A stretch of 64,000 nucleotides of DNA from Ophiocordyceps camponoti-saundersi (nom. inval.) (GCA_003339415.1 PDHQ01000118.1:1-64000); one strand, 5' to 3'; counted from the stretch's first letter, positions 31,516-43,175 are shown. Notes: generated from the sequence alone by a model not told the origin. Translations and numbers: made by a program.

Positions 31516-32523
31516 TCAAGTGCGAAGTTGCGTGTCGTCGGTGAGGTTTATCAACCCTTGTTCCAGCATATATCCGGCAACAGGCATGACGGCGCGAGCA
31601 AAGTTACTCTGGTTCGCAAAGACATACTGAGGAGTGATGGAGGTGTAACCGTTGATTTGATAACGGAAGCGGTGCGGACTAAAGGCGTGAAGGATATAGG
31701 TATCCGAGTAATCTCGAAGCCAAGTCTCGGGTGCTTTGGGATCGTGCGTCTCCCACAGCTTCTCGCATTGCGCCTTGGACCAGTCGCCGGGGGCGAGGGC
31801 GGCTCGATCGAGGATGAGCACCTGGCCCGGGTCGGGGACGAGACTGACTCCGATCTTGGTGACGAGGGTGTTGCTATGCGTCGTCCAGGCTCCGTCGTAG
31901 ACGCGGTTCATCTCGTCGTACCATCTTCTCACCAGCTTGGCTCCCTTGCTCGCCATGAAGGTGCCGCTGATAACGAGGCCGTCGACCTGCCTTCCGGTGA
32001 CGGCGCGGAAACCGGCTCGGAGCAAGGGACGGATGTCGCGCAGCACATGGGCGTCGAAATCAAGATAGACGCCTCCGTAATCGCGCACCGCCTGGACGCG
32101 AACGAAGTCCGACTTGTGCTCCATGTGTCGGATCGTCACCCCGTTGGCGGCCTGTAGCGGAAGCTGAACGCGAACGACGGTCATCTCGGGAAGGCCGAGG
32201 ATCAATTTACTCCATTTCCCAGCCTGGCCGTTTCTCGCTCGAAGGATGCTCTTCTCACCCACGTTTGTATGAAGGAAGATCTCTGAAGGAGTCCAGTGGA
32301 AACGAACGGCGAAGACGGAAAGCGCCTGACTGAATTGAAGGTTCAGATCTGCGTCTTCGTTTTCCAGCACGTAGACGAAGTGCGCTCTATCGGGAATCAC
32401 CTGTCTCTGCACCACGACGGGCGTTTTCCGAAAGTTTCCTTGATGGACGCGCAGAAGGGCAAAGTAGACGCAGACGAGAACCATGAGGGATATGGGCCAT
32501 AACGCCCTTTGAAACGAACGCAT
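31516..32523 (-). CDS. Type II membrane glycosyltransferase with DXD motif (Gly_transf_sug family)
   Basis: Single exon, 335 residues from the ATG at 32523. The frame is open upstream to 32865, but that part is low-complexity. The chosen start gives a short basic N terminus and a single anchor (LWPISLMVLVCVYFALL, about residues 8-24), as expected for a Golgi type II enzyme. The domain shows IPDRAHFVYVL, a spaced region with SDFVRVQAVRDYGGVYLDFD carrying the metal/nucleotide-sugar-binding DXD (D155, D157), and downstream GTFMASKGAKLVRRWYDEM. This is the pattern of the family that includes Och1 and fungal capsule-type mannosyl/galactosyltransferases. Sugar and acceptor cannot be told from sequence. 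Confidence 0.82.
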   Translation of the reverse strand: MRSFQRALWPISLMVLVCVYFALLRVHQGNFRKTPVVVQRQVIPDRAHFVYVLENEDADLNLQFSQALSVFAVRFHWTPSEIFLHTNVGEKSILRARNGQAGKWSKLILGLPEMTVVRVQLPLQAANGVTIRHMEHKSDFVRVQAVRDYGGVYLDFDAHVLRDIRPLLRAGFRAVTGRQVDGLVISGTFMASKGAKLVRRWYDEMNRVYDGAWTTHSNTLVTKIGVSLVPDPGQVLILDRAALAPGDWSKAQCEKLWETHDPKAPETWLRDYSDTYILHAFSPHRFRYQINGYTSITPQYVFANQSNFARAVMPVAGYMLEQGLINLTDDTQLRT

Positions 32524-34600
32524 TGCTGTAACTCGATCTGAGAAGGTGCGCAGATGGGAGGTGAATGAGGTGCAGGGGAGTTGTGGTACGATGCGTAGAC
32601 GGGGAAGAGATGATGAGAAATAGGGGCGGTGATGGAAGAGGGAACGAAGGCTTTGCTTGACTTTTGAGCTGAATGAGTAAATGGAGAGAGAGACGAGTAG
32701 GAGGAGAGAAAGGAGTGATATGAGAAGAAGAAGATGATGATGATGAGTGTTGAGAGGTTGTATGGTAAAGGGGAGAGGGGGGGAGGATAGGGTTGAAGCC
32801 TTGGCAACAGCCATCACACTATACTTGTGTGTTGTGTGTATGTGCCTATATACACACACACTCAATTCTCTTTCCTAAACGTCAAGTTGTCAAGTAGTAG
32901 GTAGAAGCAAGTGTTTAGAAGGGGAAAAAAAGCACGTATGGATGTAAACGTCAGTTGCCTCCTGCAGAAGCGAATGTTCTTCCCTTTCCCACATGATGCA
33001 CAACCAAGGTAGGTATACACATGTACATATGTAAATATGCAATTCATAACCTGGATGTGTGTCTGTAAGTAAGTCAGTAGGTAAAGGAAAGAAGAAGGAG
33101 AAAAAAAAAGAAAGACTCTACCTTTTCACAACATGGTCATATTTGAATTCACCTTCGCAGCAAAAGCCAGTCGCCACGTTTCAACACTCCCCTCCACACG
33201 TGCAAAGAAAACAGACCAAACACAAAGACCGGCCCCCCTCATCCTTAAAGACCCGGTTATACAGGAATGTGCCCCAGCTATAAAAGACCAGGGTGGTGCG
33301 AATGTGTAACCCCCTTCCGTGCCAATACCATCTAAACCACCCATTCCCCATCAAAGAACAGGATACGAGCCCAGTATGAACGTCTGTAGCACATGGTAGC
33401 CTTCAGCGAAAGTTTCTTCAACATCCACAGCTTTACACACAGCCCTATAATTCTTCACCCTATCTTAGACGGTCTGAACCAATCATCGTCAAGGTTTTTA
33501 TAGAGACGCTTTTTATGCATAATTCGGACACTGTGCGGACTGTGTCCGGCCCCACCGTCCGGACGTCCCGGGCCCTAACAAAGGAATGACTTTTTTTTTT
33601 TCCCAGGGGTGTGAATATTTACGAAAATTGCCGGACAAAAGGGGACGCTGTGCATAAAATCTGATCGGTATAACGGGTCTGATAGCTCCGCAACTCGTGC
33701 CTTGGCGGCTCTCTTGGCGAGGGGGGGGGAAAAATCTGCTCGGTTGGAAATCTGCCTTGAACACGGGAGTGATGCTCTTTGGTGGTAGTTATGCTTCTTC
33801 AGGGTTATTTTCCTTTGCAGGGAGCTTTCAGATTGTGTATCTATTTATACTGTAAAGTAAAAAAAGGCCATCTGAGGTAGAGGATATGAGAGGGCAAGCT
33901 GGTAGTCCCTTAACAAATGCAGGTGTCTATATATGTATATCTATGTATATTATACGTGAATATCTTTCACACCCTTCACCTCTTGTCCACACGTAAATGA
34001 TCTAAGAATAACTACATAAGACTGAATCCCTCGTGTTCCTCACCAGAAGCGGCCTAAACCCTACCCTATTATTCAGGCAATCTTGACGCTAACTCAAAAG
34101 TCAACTCCTTTCCTACACCATATTCTCGGCCAGATTTCCCATCATCATCATGCATCATCGCTACAGGCTCTAGCTCAGCTTGTGCTTGCCTCGCTCCCCC
34201 CATGGCGTCAACACCGGGTCTTTCTTACTTTCCTCTCTCTCTCTCTCTCTCCCTCTCTCCCTCCCTCTCAACCACACCCTCCCCCCCCGAAATATGTACA
34301 TACCCTTCTTCAACGGCAACTTCTCTCTCCCAAACAGAAATGCAGCGTTTTCCTCCCTTTTTCCCTGATTCCTTCATCATGTTAACTACCTAGATTCACA
34401 AAAAGCAAGTGACTTCCTCTCACCATCCTTACCCACCACGAAGCCCCCTTTCTCCTACACACCAGAACGACAAGCGCAGAGTTATCCATCGAGGGGGGAA
34501 AAAACACAACTCGAACCTGTTATTCACTCACTCGTTTTTTTGTCTACGGCGAAGAGAAACGAAATACGAGATCGGGCTCGAGTCTCGCTGCGGTGGGGAG
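32524..34600. other. Long intergenic region between divergent genes
   Basis: Promoter regions of the glycosyltransferase (minus) and the transporter (plus). Nothing recognised as a gene. TACATA/TATG simple repeats lie near 33010-33040 and 33930-33950, and a TCTC run near 34230-34265. The plus-strand ORF at 34083-34385 is Ser/Pro/Leu low-complexity. Confidence 0.6.
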
Positions 34601-36013
34601 ATGGAGGCTTCGACTGCTCGGCCCGGCGCTGAAGAGGAGAAAATGACGGTCGACGACGCGCCTGAGAAGAAGAGTAAAAGACTGGCCGTTCTGTATATCC
34701 TGTGCGTCTTCTCTTTCTTTACTTCTCCCCTCTCTGAAAGGGACAGAGACGGACTGACGATATATGTGTTGCATAGATTATGGATCCTCTTCTCCAACGG
34801 AACGATCCTCTTCAACAAATGGATCATGGACTCAGCAGGCTTCAGTAAGTGAACATTCTCCCTCACTCCCCAAGCAACCCTCCTTATACTAACCATCCAG
34901 AATTCCGTACGCTCTTCTTCTTCCTCTCCTCCTCCCTCCATGACATCACCCCTAACTTCAAAACCCTCAAAGCCATCTCCCTAACATGCGGCCACCTAAT
35001 CTTCACCACGCTCGCAACGCAGCTCCTATCACGAACAAGCCAAACACTAGACACACGACATCGCCATGCCCTCCCACGCGGCATCTACATGCGGGCCATC
35101 GTCCCCATCGGCATCTTCTACTCAAGCTCTCTCATGCTCTCCAACATATCCTACCTTCATCTTTCCGTCGCCTTCATCCAGATGCTAAAGGCCGCTTCTC
35201 CCATCGCCACTTTACTCATGTCATGGGCATGGGGTCTTGCAGATCCGAGTGTGAATGCCTTTCTCAACGTCGTCGTCATCGTAGTCGGAGCTGCCCTCTC
35301 CTCTATCGGTGACGGAAGCTTTTCTCTCTATGGTTTTTCCACGCAGATTACCGCCATTGTCTTTGAAGCTGTTCGCATCGTCATGATTCAGTATCTCTTA
35401 AGCGATGTTGGTTTCCACATCGAGCCTCTTGTCGGACTTTACTACTACGCTCCTGTCTGTGCCGTCTTCACCTTTCTGTTCGCCCTCAAGTTCGAGTCTT
35501 CGCAGCTGGACTTTAAGGCCATCAACAGCCTCGGCTTCAGTGTTCTCTTCCTCAACGCCTTCGTCGCTTTCATGGTCAACGTGACGAGCGTGCTGGCAGT
35601 ACGTTCCCATCTCATCTCGTATCTACCCTCTTCTCACCACATCTTCGCAGATCAAGAAAACCTCAGGCCTCGTCATGACGCTGACGGGCATCACCAAAAA
35701 CGCCGTCCTCATCATCGTCTCCGCCGCCATATGGCACACCTACATCTCCACCCTCCAGGCCATCGGCTACGCAATCACCCTCGTCGGCCTGTTCCAGTAT
35801 TCCTTCGGCTTCATGAACCTAGCCAGGATGACGGCCGCTTACATTCCCCTGAGCAAGGACGGACGACGATCCGTGTCCAGGTGCGGCACGCTGAGAAAGC
35901 TTGTCATGGCCGTCTTCATCATCGGCCTTGTGCTGATTACTTCTACCGCCATCATCTTTTATTCTCAACCGTCTCCTACCTTTAGGCCTTTGCCTCCATC
36001 AGATAGACTTTAG
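34601..36013 (+). CDS. Triose-phosphate/nucleotide-sugar transporter family membrane protein
   Basis: Four exons: 34601-34701, 34777-34844, 34901-35598 and 35651-36013, giving 409 residues. The splices rebuild the family N terminus RLAVLYILLWILFSNGTILF, NKWIMDSAGFKFRTLFFFLS. Later conserved parts include YLHLSVAFIQMLKAASPIATLLMSW, GAALSSIGDGSFSLYGF, IKKTSGLVMTLTGITKNAVL and a final ITLVGLFQYSF segment, all typical of the TPT/DUF250 branch of the drug/metabolite transporter superfamily. About ten membrane segments are expected, in Golgi or ER. The substrate is unknown. The start gives a 25-residue acidic cytosolic head (MEASTARPGAEEE). Confidence 0.88.
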
Positions 36014-36326
36014 AGTATGCATTTTCGCCCATCGAGGCCATCTAGACGGCATCAACGCAGCGTGTGAGACATCTTCCAGTCAAGGTAGTAACAACATGAT
36101 GTATGTATGTATGTATGTGTGTATCTATATCCTCTCTATCTTGTCGTCTGATATGACTCCGTATGCATGTATGCTTTCTCTCTCTCTCCATCTCTCATTC
36201 CCAGTCAGCAGTGATGAGCCCCCGTCTATCAAAACTTCAAGTCCCGACATCATCACCCTCACCAACTCCAACTCCAACTCCCAAACCCATCATACCTACC
36301 TAAGTTCCCAACAAGTCTGAACCCCA
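36014..36326. other. Short intergenic region between convergent genes
   Basis: Contains an ATGT tetranucleotide run near 36096-36120. No gene recognised. Confidence 0.7.
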
Positions 36327-36794
36327 TCATTCAAACTTCCTCACAGCAACCGTCCCCGCAAGCTGAGGCTCAAAAGCCGAAAGAATCTTCCACCCAATAC
36401 TGCCCCCCGCAAGCGTCCCCCCGGCAGCAAGCATCTATATAAACAAACCCATCCAAATCCATCAGCCATCTCTCTCCTCTCCTCTGCAGAAAGGAAAGAC
36501 AACGAGGGAAAGGAAAAACATCAAACTTACCGCTTTACCCTTATCCTCGGCTATATCCGCAGCGCTCCCTCCAACAGGCCTAAGATTCATCAACTCGGGC
36601 AGTCTCGAAGGCTGAAGGACAGGACCCCCCGGCCGAACCCTCATCGCACCGTTCTTCATCACCTCCGTGAGTCTCATCAGCGTGTTTGCTCCGGAGGTGG
36701 GGTTGAGTCTTCGGACGAGCGGTGGTTGGCTCATGGTCAGCGGCGCAGCCATGACGAGTGCCGCGAGGAGGGCTAAGAGAGCTGCGATCTGCAT
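36327..36794 (-). CDS. Small secreted cysteine-free protein
   Basis: Two exons, 36531-36794 and 36327-36434, joined by a 96-base intron (GTAAGT...TATATAG), give 123 residues. Met at 36794 begins a clear signal peptide (MQIAALLALLAALVMAAPL). The mature part is basic (PPLVRRLNPTSG, RLTEVMKNGAMRVRPGG) and contains no cysteine. Exon 2 codes for a Gly/Ala-rich hydrophobic segment (LAAGGTLAGGSIGWKIL) that could be an amphipathic or membrane-active helix. Without splicing, the frame runs into 29 unrelated residues. I do not recognise a family. It could be a small effector, a cell-wall protein or a processed peptide precursor. The dibasic RR at about residues 35-36 is a possible Kex2 site (inference). 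Confidence 0.6.
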
Positions 36795-37934
36795 TTCTTC
36801 CTTTGTTTCTTTCACTCCAAGATTTCCAAGTCCTTTCTGTCTGTCTTTGAAAGGAGAGTTATCTCAAGGGCGAGAAAGTAACCCATTATATACAAAATCC
36901 ATAATGCCAGGGGAGATTTAAAATCCCATCATCTGAAAATAGCCGTGTCGTCCTTCGACTCGGATGAATACCCGACAGCCTCGACGGACGAACCATCTTC
37001 GGACGGCCGAAGAAATATATCTTGGCCACATCAATAGACCGAGTAACGAGTCGGCGATATCACCGTATTATCGGCCAAAAACAAAAGGAGCATCCTCTTC
37101 GGCCCCTTCGTATCCGCACCACTTCGTCTCTTCTCGTTGCGACCTCGGCCACGGCTCGCCTCTCCGCAGATACACGCGTGCCTTGACGATACGCTCGGTT
37201 CGAAATATGTAGTTGCTATGCAAGAGACTTGTCAGGAAGAAAGCTAGACATGGTGCGGCAATGACCGACTTCGAGCCTCACACTTCCAACCATCACCACC
37301 ATCATCATCATCGCTTCAACCTCATCTCCCACCTCACCTCAAGCCCCAGCTTCACCAACAACAAACAAATAGCCAGTCAACTCTACACAAGCCGTCCGCT
37401 TAAAGCATCACACTTCCCAACTTCACACACACACACACAACCTCGTCACATACCAAGACAAGCCTCAATCCCGGCTCGCCATCACAGACAATCTCAACCC
37501 GAAACAACAGACAGGGAATCATTATCACAGGGAAAAGAGCAAAACTGCGACTACATGTAAATAATGCATGGCTTCCAAAATCTCTCATGCCAAGATACAT
37601 AACTCGGCCTGCTTGAAATCCCCTTTTTCCACATACCCCCTTTCAATGCTCCACTAATCGTCCGAACCGAAAGACGCCCATCCATCCCACTCTATCAACT
37701 CGGATACAAACAGACTCGGTCAGTACCTACACAGACAGTCACTTACATCTGTGCACGGCTTCTTCTTCTCCTTCTCCTCCTTCTCCTCCTCCGCCGGCGC
37801 TATATCAGACAGTTTCCCCCCCGATAAATTGAAACAGGACAGAAGCCTTGAAGGAAAAGAAAAGGGGAGAAATAAGAAGCAAACCAAAAGGGAAAAAAAA
37901 ATAAGGGGTAAAACCGGGACTGAGGCTCGCCTCC
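36795..37934. other. Intergenic, no gene recognised
   Basis: Upstream region of the small secreted protein and 3' flank of the RhoGEF gene. CAT/CAC repeats near 37290-37312 and CA repeats near 37425-37440. Short plus ORFs (36964-37212, 37213-37560) are low-complexity. Confidence 0.6.
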
Positions 37935-40900
37935 TCACGCCCGCACAACCTCCTGGTGAAGCAGCCGCAGCACCCAGCTCGCCTCGGCCACCGTCGGAAA
38001 CTGGAAGCACCACTTCTTGATGTTACCCCCCGTTGCTCCCGTCGCAGGCGCCATGCCCGAGACGCCGTCTCCGTCTTTGACCTCCTCCCACACACCGCAG
38101 ACGATGCCTCTGCTCCCCATGGCCGAGAAGCATCCACTTCCCAGCACGGCGTCGAGCACCACCTTGGCCTCCTCCCCTTCCTTCTTCGCCACCGTCGAAG
38201 CCGTCACTCGCTTTTCCAGCCCGTGGTTTGCCCGCAAGGCCTGGTGCCATCCCGGCGGCGGCCGCCGTACCTGGAGCGTGCAGTTGCCCAGGTCCTCCCA
38301 CTTGGCCGCCGCCACTAGGAGGTGCAGTCGTATCTGAACGCTGTCTCCTCCGGATCCCGTCTGGCAAGAGATGCTCGCAGAAGGTGACCGCAGGGGCGTG
38401 CCGCCGGAAGAGGAAGAGCCCATGGTGTAGAGGCTATGGCCGCAGCTTCGTCCTCCTTGCCTGTCGACCGACGAGCGCGCAATGTTGAACGATAGGTTGC
38501 CGGCGAGCGTCAGCTTGCGGAGAAAACTCGATGCCGACGGCGTCGACGACGGCGTCGAGCTGGCCCCGTCTTGGGACTGAGACGGCGCCCTCACGGAGCC
38601 CCGGTAGCTATCTCTCCGGCCGAACCAGTTCCGCTGCCGGCTGCCGGAGCCTCCATCGCCCTCCGCAGGCGTCTTGCGCTCGCCGAAGCTCCGGAACCGG
38701 GCCTCGTTCTCGAGCTGTATAAACTTTTCGTTGTTGAGCCGCGCGTGGTGGACTGACATGTAAAGGCTGAAGCAGTCGGGGGCGTTGTGGCAACGGAAGC
38801 GGAAATTGCCCCCGTTATGCTGGGCGTGGAGCAGGCAGTGCGGCTGGACGGACGACCTGACCTCGAGGTCGAGCGCCGTGCTCTGCCTGATCAGCACCAG
38901 TGGGGTGAGGTCCAGGGCCAGGAGGGGCTTGACGCTTCCAGTGGCCGTGTACACCTTGCGGGCGTTGTAGGCCTCGACCAGGCCGGCCATGACGACCACA
39001 TGGCACGGTTGCGCCGAAATGTCTTTCCACGCGCCCTTGTCCGACCAGCGCGAGATGGACGCCAGGAACCGCTCCGCGCCTCTCGGAGGCGCTGCCTTGC
39101 GGCCCTGCCAACCGGTCTGAGAGGCTGAATGAGACGGCGTCAAACTTTGGGTCGACTCCGAGACCTCGGACCCCTTTTCGTGCCTAATGCTGACGCCGAG
39201 CTCCGTCTCGGGGATGTCGATGCTTTCAATCTCGTCGTCGGATGAATCCGAGTCGAAATCGCCCTCCGAGTAGGTCCCGGAGACAGACGACGTGTCAGAC
39301 GGCAGGTATTCGTGCTTGAGAGGGGACGATCCTCGACGCTTGACACCGGCCTTGGGTTCAGCGGGGAAGGCGGGAGATGACACCTCCATATGCCACGGGC
39401 TGGCGATGGAAGACCGGTGAAGCGGTGGCGGCGGCAGGGGACGGGGCGTGCTACCGTTTTCCGGGTAAAGGGTGCTCGGGTCGGGCCGCATGCTCTCCTT
39501 GAGCGGCCGACTTTTGTCTTCTCTGCCCCAATTATGTCGCGTGGGGGTCTTGGTCAGGTGCTCTTCGCCGCTGCCCGGGGTCCAAGGGGGCTGTGACGAC
39601 GTGGTCGACGCCCGGGGCCGGTATCGCGACGGCAGTGTCCGCCGGGCATCCGGGCTGGAGGGCGGCGAGTCTTGGTTCGTGGGCGAAGGCGGCCGCGGTC
39701 CGATTGTTTTTGATGCTGTTTCGGTCGAAGGATCCGGCGACGCCTCCAGAGACCTCGGAGGGCTCGGCTCGAGATTCAGAGGGGGCGTCGGAGACGAGGG
39801 TATCAGGTCCAGCCAATCTCGCACCTGATCTTCACCGTCTCCGGTGAGCACCAGCAACTCGTGCCACGGCTGGCCGTCGTGAGTGCCGCGGGCCATGACG
39901 ATCAGCTCCGAGCTGCTTCGGCCGACGCGCGCGGACAGCGTCGGCAAGGAAAATGGCGCAAAAAGGAGAAAGGACCTGGGGCCATCGCTGATCTCTCGAA
40001 CGAGCAGATCTCCCTGGTCGCTGGCGTCACTTTGTCTATCGCGATGCACCAGCTCCACGCGACACTCGAGCCTCTGGCCGTTGGAGTGGGCCAAGCTGAG
40101 CGAGAAGAGATCCTTCGCGCTGACCTGACGGTTGCGGTCGATCTCGACCGAGTCGGCGGCCGGCTCCAACGATCGCAGGTCCCGTGCTCTGCTCGTGTCG
40201 GTCTTGACGGCGTCTTCGTCCGTCATCCTGGCCGTTTCTTCTCGATGTCGCCGGCGAGCCTTGGCCTCGAGATCCGCGAAGTCGCGCGCCAGATCGCTCG
40301 TATCGGCGGAGGCAACGAGGGCATCCACGCACTGGAAGAGCCTCGCCAGCTGCTTGACCCGCATCAGCGGCCTCTTCAGGAGATAGGCGACGGCCACGCG
40401 CTCTCCCTGGGAGTTGACGACGTCCCCGCTGTCGTTTCTCGGTAGCGCATTGAGCAGAGAGTCATCGTCGCCGCAGCTGCCCTCTGCCGGGGCGAGGTTG
40501 ACGACCACATCCTCGAACCCCAACCGCCACGCGTTGAGGTAGCTGTTGTAAATAGGAATAAGTCCGTGAGCCCAGTTGGACAGCCGTCGGATGTCTGAGA
40601 CGGGCGCTTTTCTGTGCGTGTTCTTGAGCTTCTCAAGCGCAACTCCCATGCCAACGACGGCCTTGCACAGGCCGTCATTTGTCGTGGAGCTGCCGCCGAA
40701 GAGATCCGTCGATTTCGCCCCGTCAAGAACGTGGGAGAGCAAGACGGGTACGACTCCGTCTACTAACGTCTTCAGCTCCCGCAAATACAGGTTCTCATCG
40801 TCGACGAATTCCTGCAACAGCTCGTCGGCCGTCACGTCCGTTGTCGTGCCCCGGGCCGTCCGCCTCAGGCTCGGACGAGATCTCTTGTCCTTGATCCCGC

Positions 40901-43175
40901 TCGGCACGCTGGCGTTTTCGGGTAGCGAGAGCATAGAGACGAGGTCCGCATGGCGCGTGAGCCGCCTTTGGAGCCTTGGCGCCGGTGGCGGCTCGCTGCT
41001 CCTCGTAGTGTCCGTCGACTGCGTCACCGTGGAATGTTTGAAGTCGGATGTCGGATCCGAGCCGAGGCCACTGGAGTCGTCTTCGGACAGAATAGTTGAC
41101 AGCCTTGTCGGTGGCCTCGTCTTCAAGGGAGCGGGCATAATGTCTTGAGCTGACCGGCCATCGCCGAGACGAGGAGGGCCATCGTTGTGTAGCCGCCCAG
41201 TTGACGCCTGGTCTGAAGAGCAACGGCTGGTCGGAGCGTCGTCTTGACCGTTGTGTTTTCGCTCCTCATGGCCCTGATAGCTTTTTGGCTGGGTGCTATG
41301 CCCCGTGGACTCGCCGTGAAAAGCTGCCTTCAGTACGCCGAGCAAAGGACGTCGACCGCCCGACCTCAGAGGCGACGACGTGCCTCTAGTCGCCCGTCGC
41401 CTCTGCAGGCCGCCCGGACTCGGGCTCTGAGCTTCTTCCACCGTCCGCCTCGGCGTCTCGGAGCTGCCCGAGGGCGAGGGCCTGATCTTAGGGCTCTCGG
41501 CATCTTCGGACGCGGGGGCAGGCTGCGGGGTATGCTTTACTTGGCGGTCCGACGCCCTCCGAGCCCTGACTTTCTCTACCGATTGCCCATCATCGGAGCC
41601 GGAGCGCTTCGCCGCGGCGCTGTCGACGAACGGATCGACCGTGTTCTTCAGCCAATTCTCGATGCTCGGCGGGGTGTTCGCCAGGGGTTGTCTGGGCGGC
41701 TCGTTGATGTCGTGGATGATCTTTTTGCCCTCCTCCATTACTTTCTTAAAGACACTTGGCATCGATTTGTGCGAGTATCTCTCTTCCTTTGAACGCTTTG
41801 GCCTCGTCTTGCCGGAAACATCGAGTTCGCTAAAGGCGGACTGGCCAAAAGGGATGTCTCCCGTTATGTCTGCCGTAGACTTGTTTGCTAGACTGGACGT
41901 GAGGTCCATTATCGTGCTGTTTGGGCTCGAAGCCTTATCGCTTGGGCTCGGCGGATTCCTGGATCTGCGATTCCTGGCTCGTCGTCTGGAACCCGAGGTC
42001 TTGGTAGGAGTGTCGATGACGAATTCAGGGTCTTCGATGACTTGTGTGATGTCTGCTTCGTCTCCGCGAAGTGGCCTATTAGCAAATGACTGCTGAGACG
42101 GCGAATTGCCAGCCTCGTGGCGATTAGCAGGAGATGCCTCGCCTTCAGACACCAGGCTCGGTCGGGTCTTGGGTCTGAATCCCTTCTTTTTGCGGCCGGA
42201 ATCTTCATCTTTGGGGCCAGTGTCAGCGCCGTTCGGATCGGCCCCGTCATCGCCGAGCCACCGGCTCGGTAGTGCGCCCGCTGCCTTGAACTTGGGAGAC
42301 GGGCGGGCACGTGGCGACGTGGAGTCGGCAGCGTCAACCTTGGCGGCCCAGGCCTTGACCTTGACCGACACGGGCAGATTCGGGGCCGATCGATGGACAA
42401 AATCGGAGGGGATGAGCTTAGGTTTTGGACTCGGAGTCTGGCGGACTTTCAGCGGTACATGTCGAGGCGGGCTCTTCCGTCCCCTCTGCTTCATCCAGTT
42501 ATCGTCACTAACGACCCTCTTCTTAGGAGGTCCGACAGGGGGTGAGGCGACGGGCTTGAATTTGGGTTCTGAAGGCTTGCGCGCTGGCTTTGGCGCTCGC
42601 ATCTTGATACGAACCCGATCCTCCTCAGTAACGCTCTCCTGGTCATCGTCGACGAAAGCCAAGTCGGTGGGCTCCGTAGCCGCGTCGTCCGGATCGCCCC
42701 TTGCGGTGGCAGAGGCGTTCGCCTTTTGCCAAGCCTGAACTCGTTGGCGCACTCCGCCCGGAGGGGCAAGGCGCCGGACGGAGTTCTGCCTCATCTCCTG
42801 CCGAAGCTCGGCCTTGACGGCTTCGACGCTCAAACGTCGTTTGCGCTGCGCCGCTATCCGCGCCGGAGATGGTCGGCCTCTGAGGAAGTCGGTAAGTAGC
42901 GTGGGCTCGGGTGGCTTTCTGTTCCCGGGACGTTGTCGGTTCGCCATGGCAGCCGGAGCGGATTTGGGTGTTGTCTTGAGGCCCGAAGTTTTCCTGGGAG
43001 ACGGCGTCGTGGGAGAGGCAATATTGCCTTCATCCCGACTTGGCCTGAGGCCTTGGGAAGGCTTGGGGGTTGAGAGTTCAGGCGACGCATTTTCGTCGTC
43101 TCTGAGACGGTTTGGAGTCGGCATAGTACGCTGGTCTGCGTCGAGCCATCTCTCAGCCGCTAAACGAGAGTACAT
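37935..43175 (-). CDS. Large RhoGEF (DH-domain) protein
   Basis: Single 5.2-kb exon, 1746 residues. The first 770 or so residues are basic, Ser/Pro-rich and look disordered, apart from a conserved-looking patch LLTDFLRGRPSPARIAA near residue 92. A Dbl-homology domain spans about 780-1010: TADELLQEFVDDENLYLREL, the central helix ALEKLKNTHRK, and the signature helix VAVAYLLKRPLMRVKQLARL, which normally binds the GTPase switch regions. A PH-like segment follows (about 1030-1135; DLLVREISDGPRSFLLFAPF). A second folded C-terminal region at about 1400-1530 (DISAQPCHVVVMAGLVEAY) could be another PH-type domain. DH proteins catalyse GDP/GTP exchange on Rho/Cdc42-type GTPases for polarity and wall growth. 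The specific GTPase is not evident. No intron is needed over this length. Confidence 0.85.
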   Translation of the reverse strand: MYSRLAAERWLDADQRTMPTPNRLRDDENASPELSTPKPSQGLRPSRDEGNIASPTTPSPRKTSGLKTTPKSAPAAMANRQRPGNRKPPEPTLLTDFLRGRPSPARIAAQRKRRLSVEAVKAELRQEMRQNSVRRLAPPGGVRQRVQAWQKANASATARGDPDDAATEPTDLAFVDDDQESVTEEDRVRIKMRAPKPARKPSEPKFKPVASPPVGPPKKRVVSDDNWMKQRGRKSPPRHVPLKVRQTPSPKPKLIPSDFVHRSAPNLPVSVKVKAWAAKVDAADSTSPRARPSPKFKAAGALPSRWLGDDGADPNGADTGPKDEDSGRKKKGFRPKTRPSLVSEGEASPANRHEAGNSPSQQSFANRPLRGDEADITQVIEDPEFVIDTPTKTSGSRRRARNRRSRNPPSPSDKASSPNSTIMDLTSSLANKSTADITGDIPFGQSAFSELDVSGKTRPKRSKEERYSHKSMPSVFKKVMEEGKKIIHDINEPPRQPLANTPPSIENWLKNTVDPFVDSAAAKRSGSDDGQSVEKVRARRASDRQVKHTPQPAPASEDAESPKIRPSPSGSSETPRRTVEEAQSPSPGGLQRRRATRGTSSPLRSGGRRPLLGVLKAAFHGESTGHSTQPKSYQGHEERKHNGQDDAPTSRCSSDQASTGRLHNDGPPRLGDGRSAQDIMPAPLKTRPPTRLSTILSEDDSSGLGSDPTSDFKHSTVTQSTDTTRSSEPPPAPRLQRRLTRHADLVSMLSLPENASVPSGIKDKRSRPSLRRTARGTTTDVTADELLQEFVDDENLYLRELKTLVDGVVPVLLSHVLDGAKSTDLFGGSSTTNDGLCKAVVGMGVALEKLKNTHRKAPVSDIRRLSNWAHGLIPIYNSYLNAWRLGFEDVVVNLAPAEGSCGDDDSLLNALPRNDSGDVVNSQGERVAVAYLLKRPLMRVKQLARLFQCVDALVASADTSDLARDFADLEAKARRRHREETARMTDEDAVKTDTSRARDLRSLEPAADSVEIDRNRQVSAKDLFSLSLAHSNGQRLECRVELVHRDRQSDASDQGDLLVREISDGPRSFLLFAPFSLPTLSARVGRSSSELIVMARGTHDGQPWHELLVLTGDGEDQVRDWLDLIPSSPTPPLNLEPSPPRSLEASPDPSTETASKTIGPRPPSPTNQDSPPSSPDARRTLPSRYRPRASTTSSQPPWTPGSGEEHLTKTPTRHNWGREDKSRPLKESMRPDPSTLYPENGSTPRPLPPPPLHRSSIASPWHMEVSSPAFPAEPKAGVKRRGSSPLKHEYLPSDTSSVSGTYSEGDFDSDSSDDEIESIDIPETELGVSIRHEKGSEVSESTQSLTPSHSASQTGWQGRKAAPPRGAERFLASISRWSDKGAWKDISAQPCHVVVMAGLVEAYNARKVYTATGSVKPLLALDLTPLVLIRQSTALDLEVRSSVQPHCLLHAQHNGGNFRFRCHNAPDCFSLYMSVHHARLNNEKFIQLENEARFRSFGERKTPAEGDGGSGSRQRNWFGRRDSYRGSVRAPSQSQDGASSTPSSTPSASSFLRKLTLAGNLSFNIARSSVDRQGGRSCGHSLYTMGSSSSGGTPLRSPSASISCQTGSGGDSVQIRLHLLVAAAKWEDLGNCTLQVRRPPPGWHQALRANHGLEKRVTASTVAKKEGEEAKVVLDAVLGSGCFSAMGSRGIVCGVWEEVKDGDGVSGMAPATGATGGNIKKWCFQFPTVAEASWVLRLLHQEVVRA

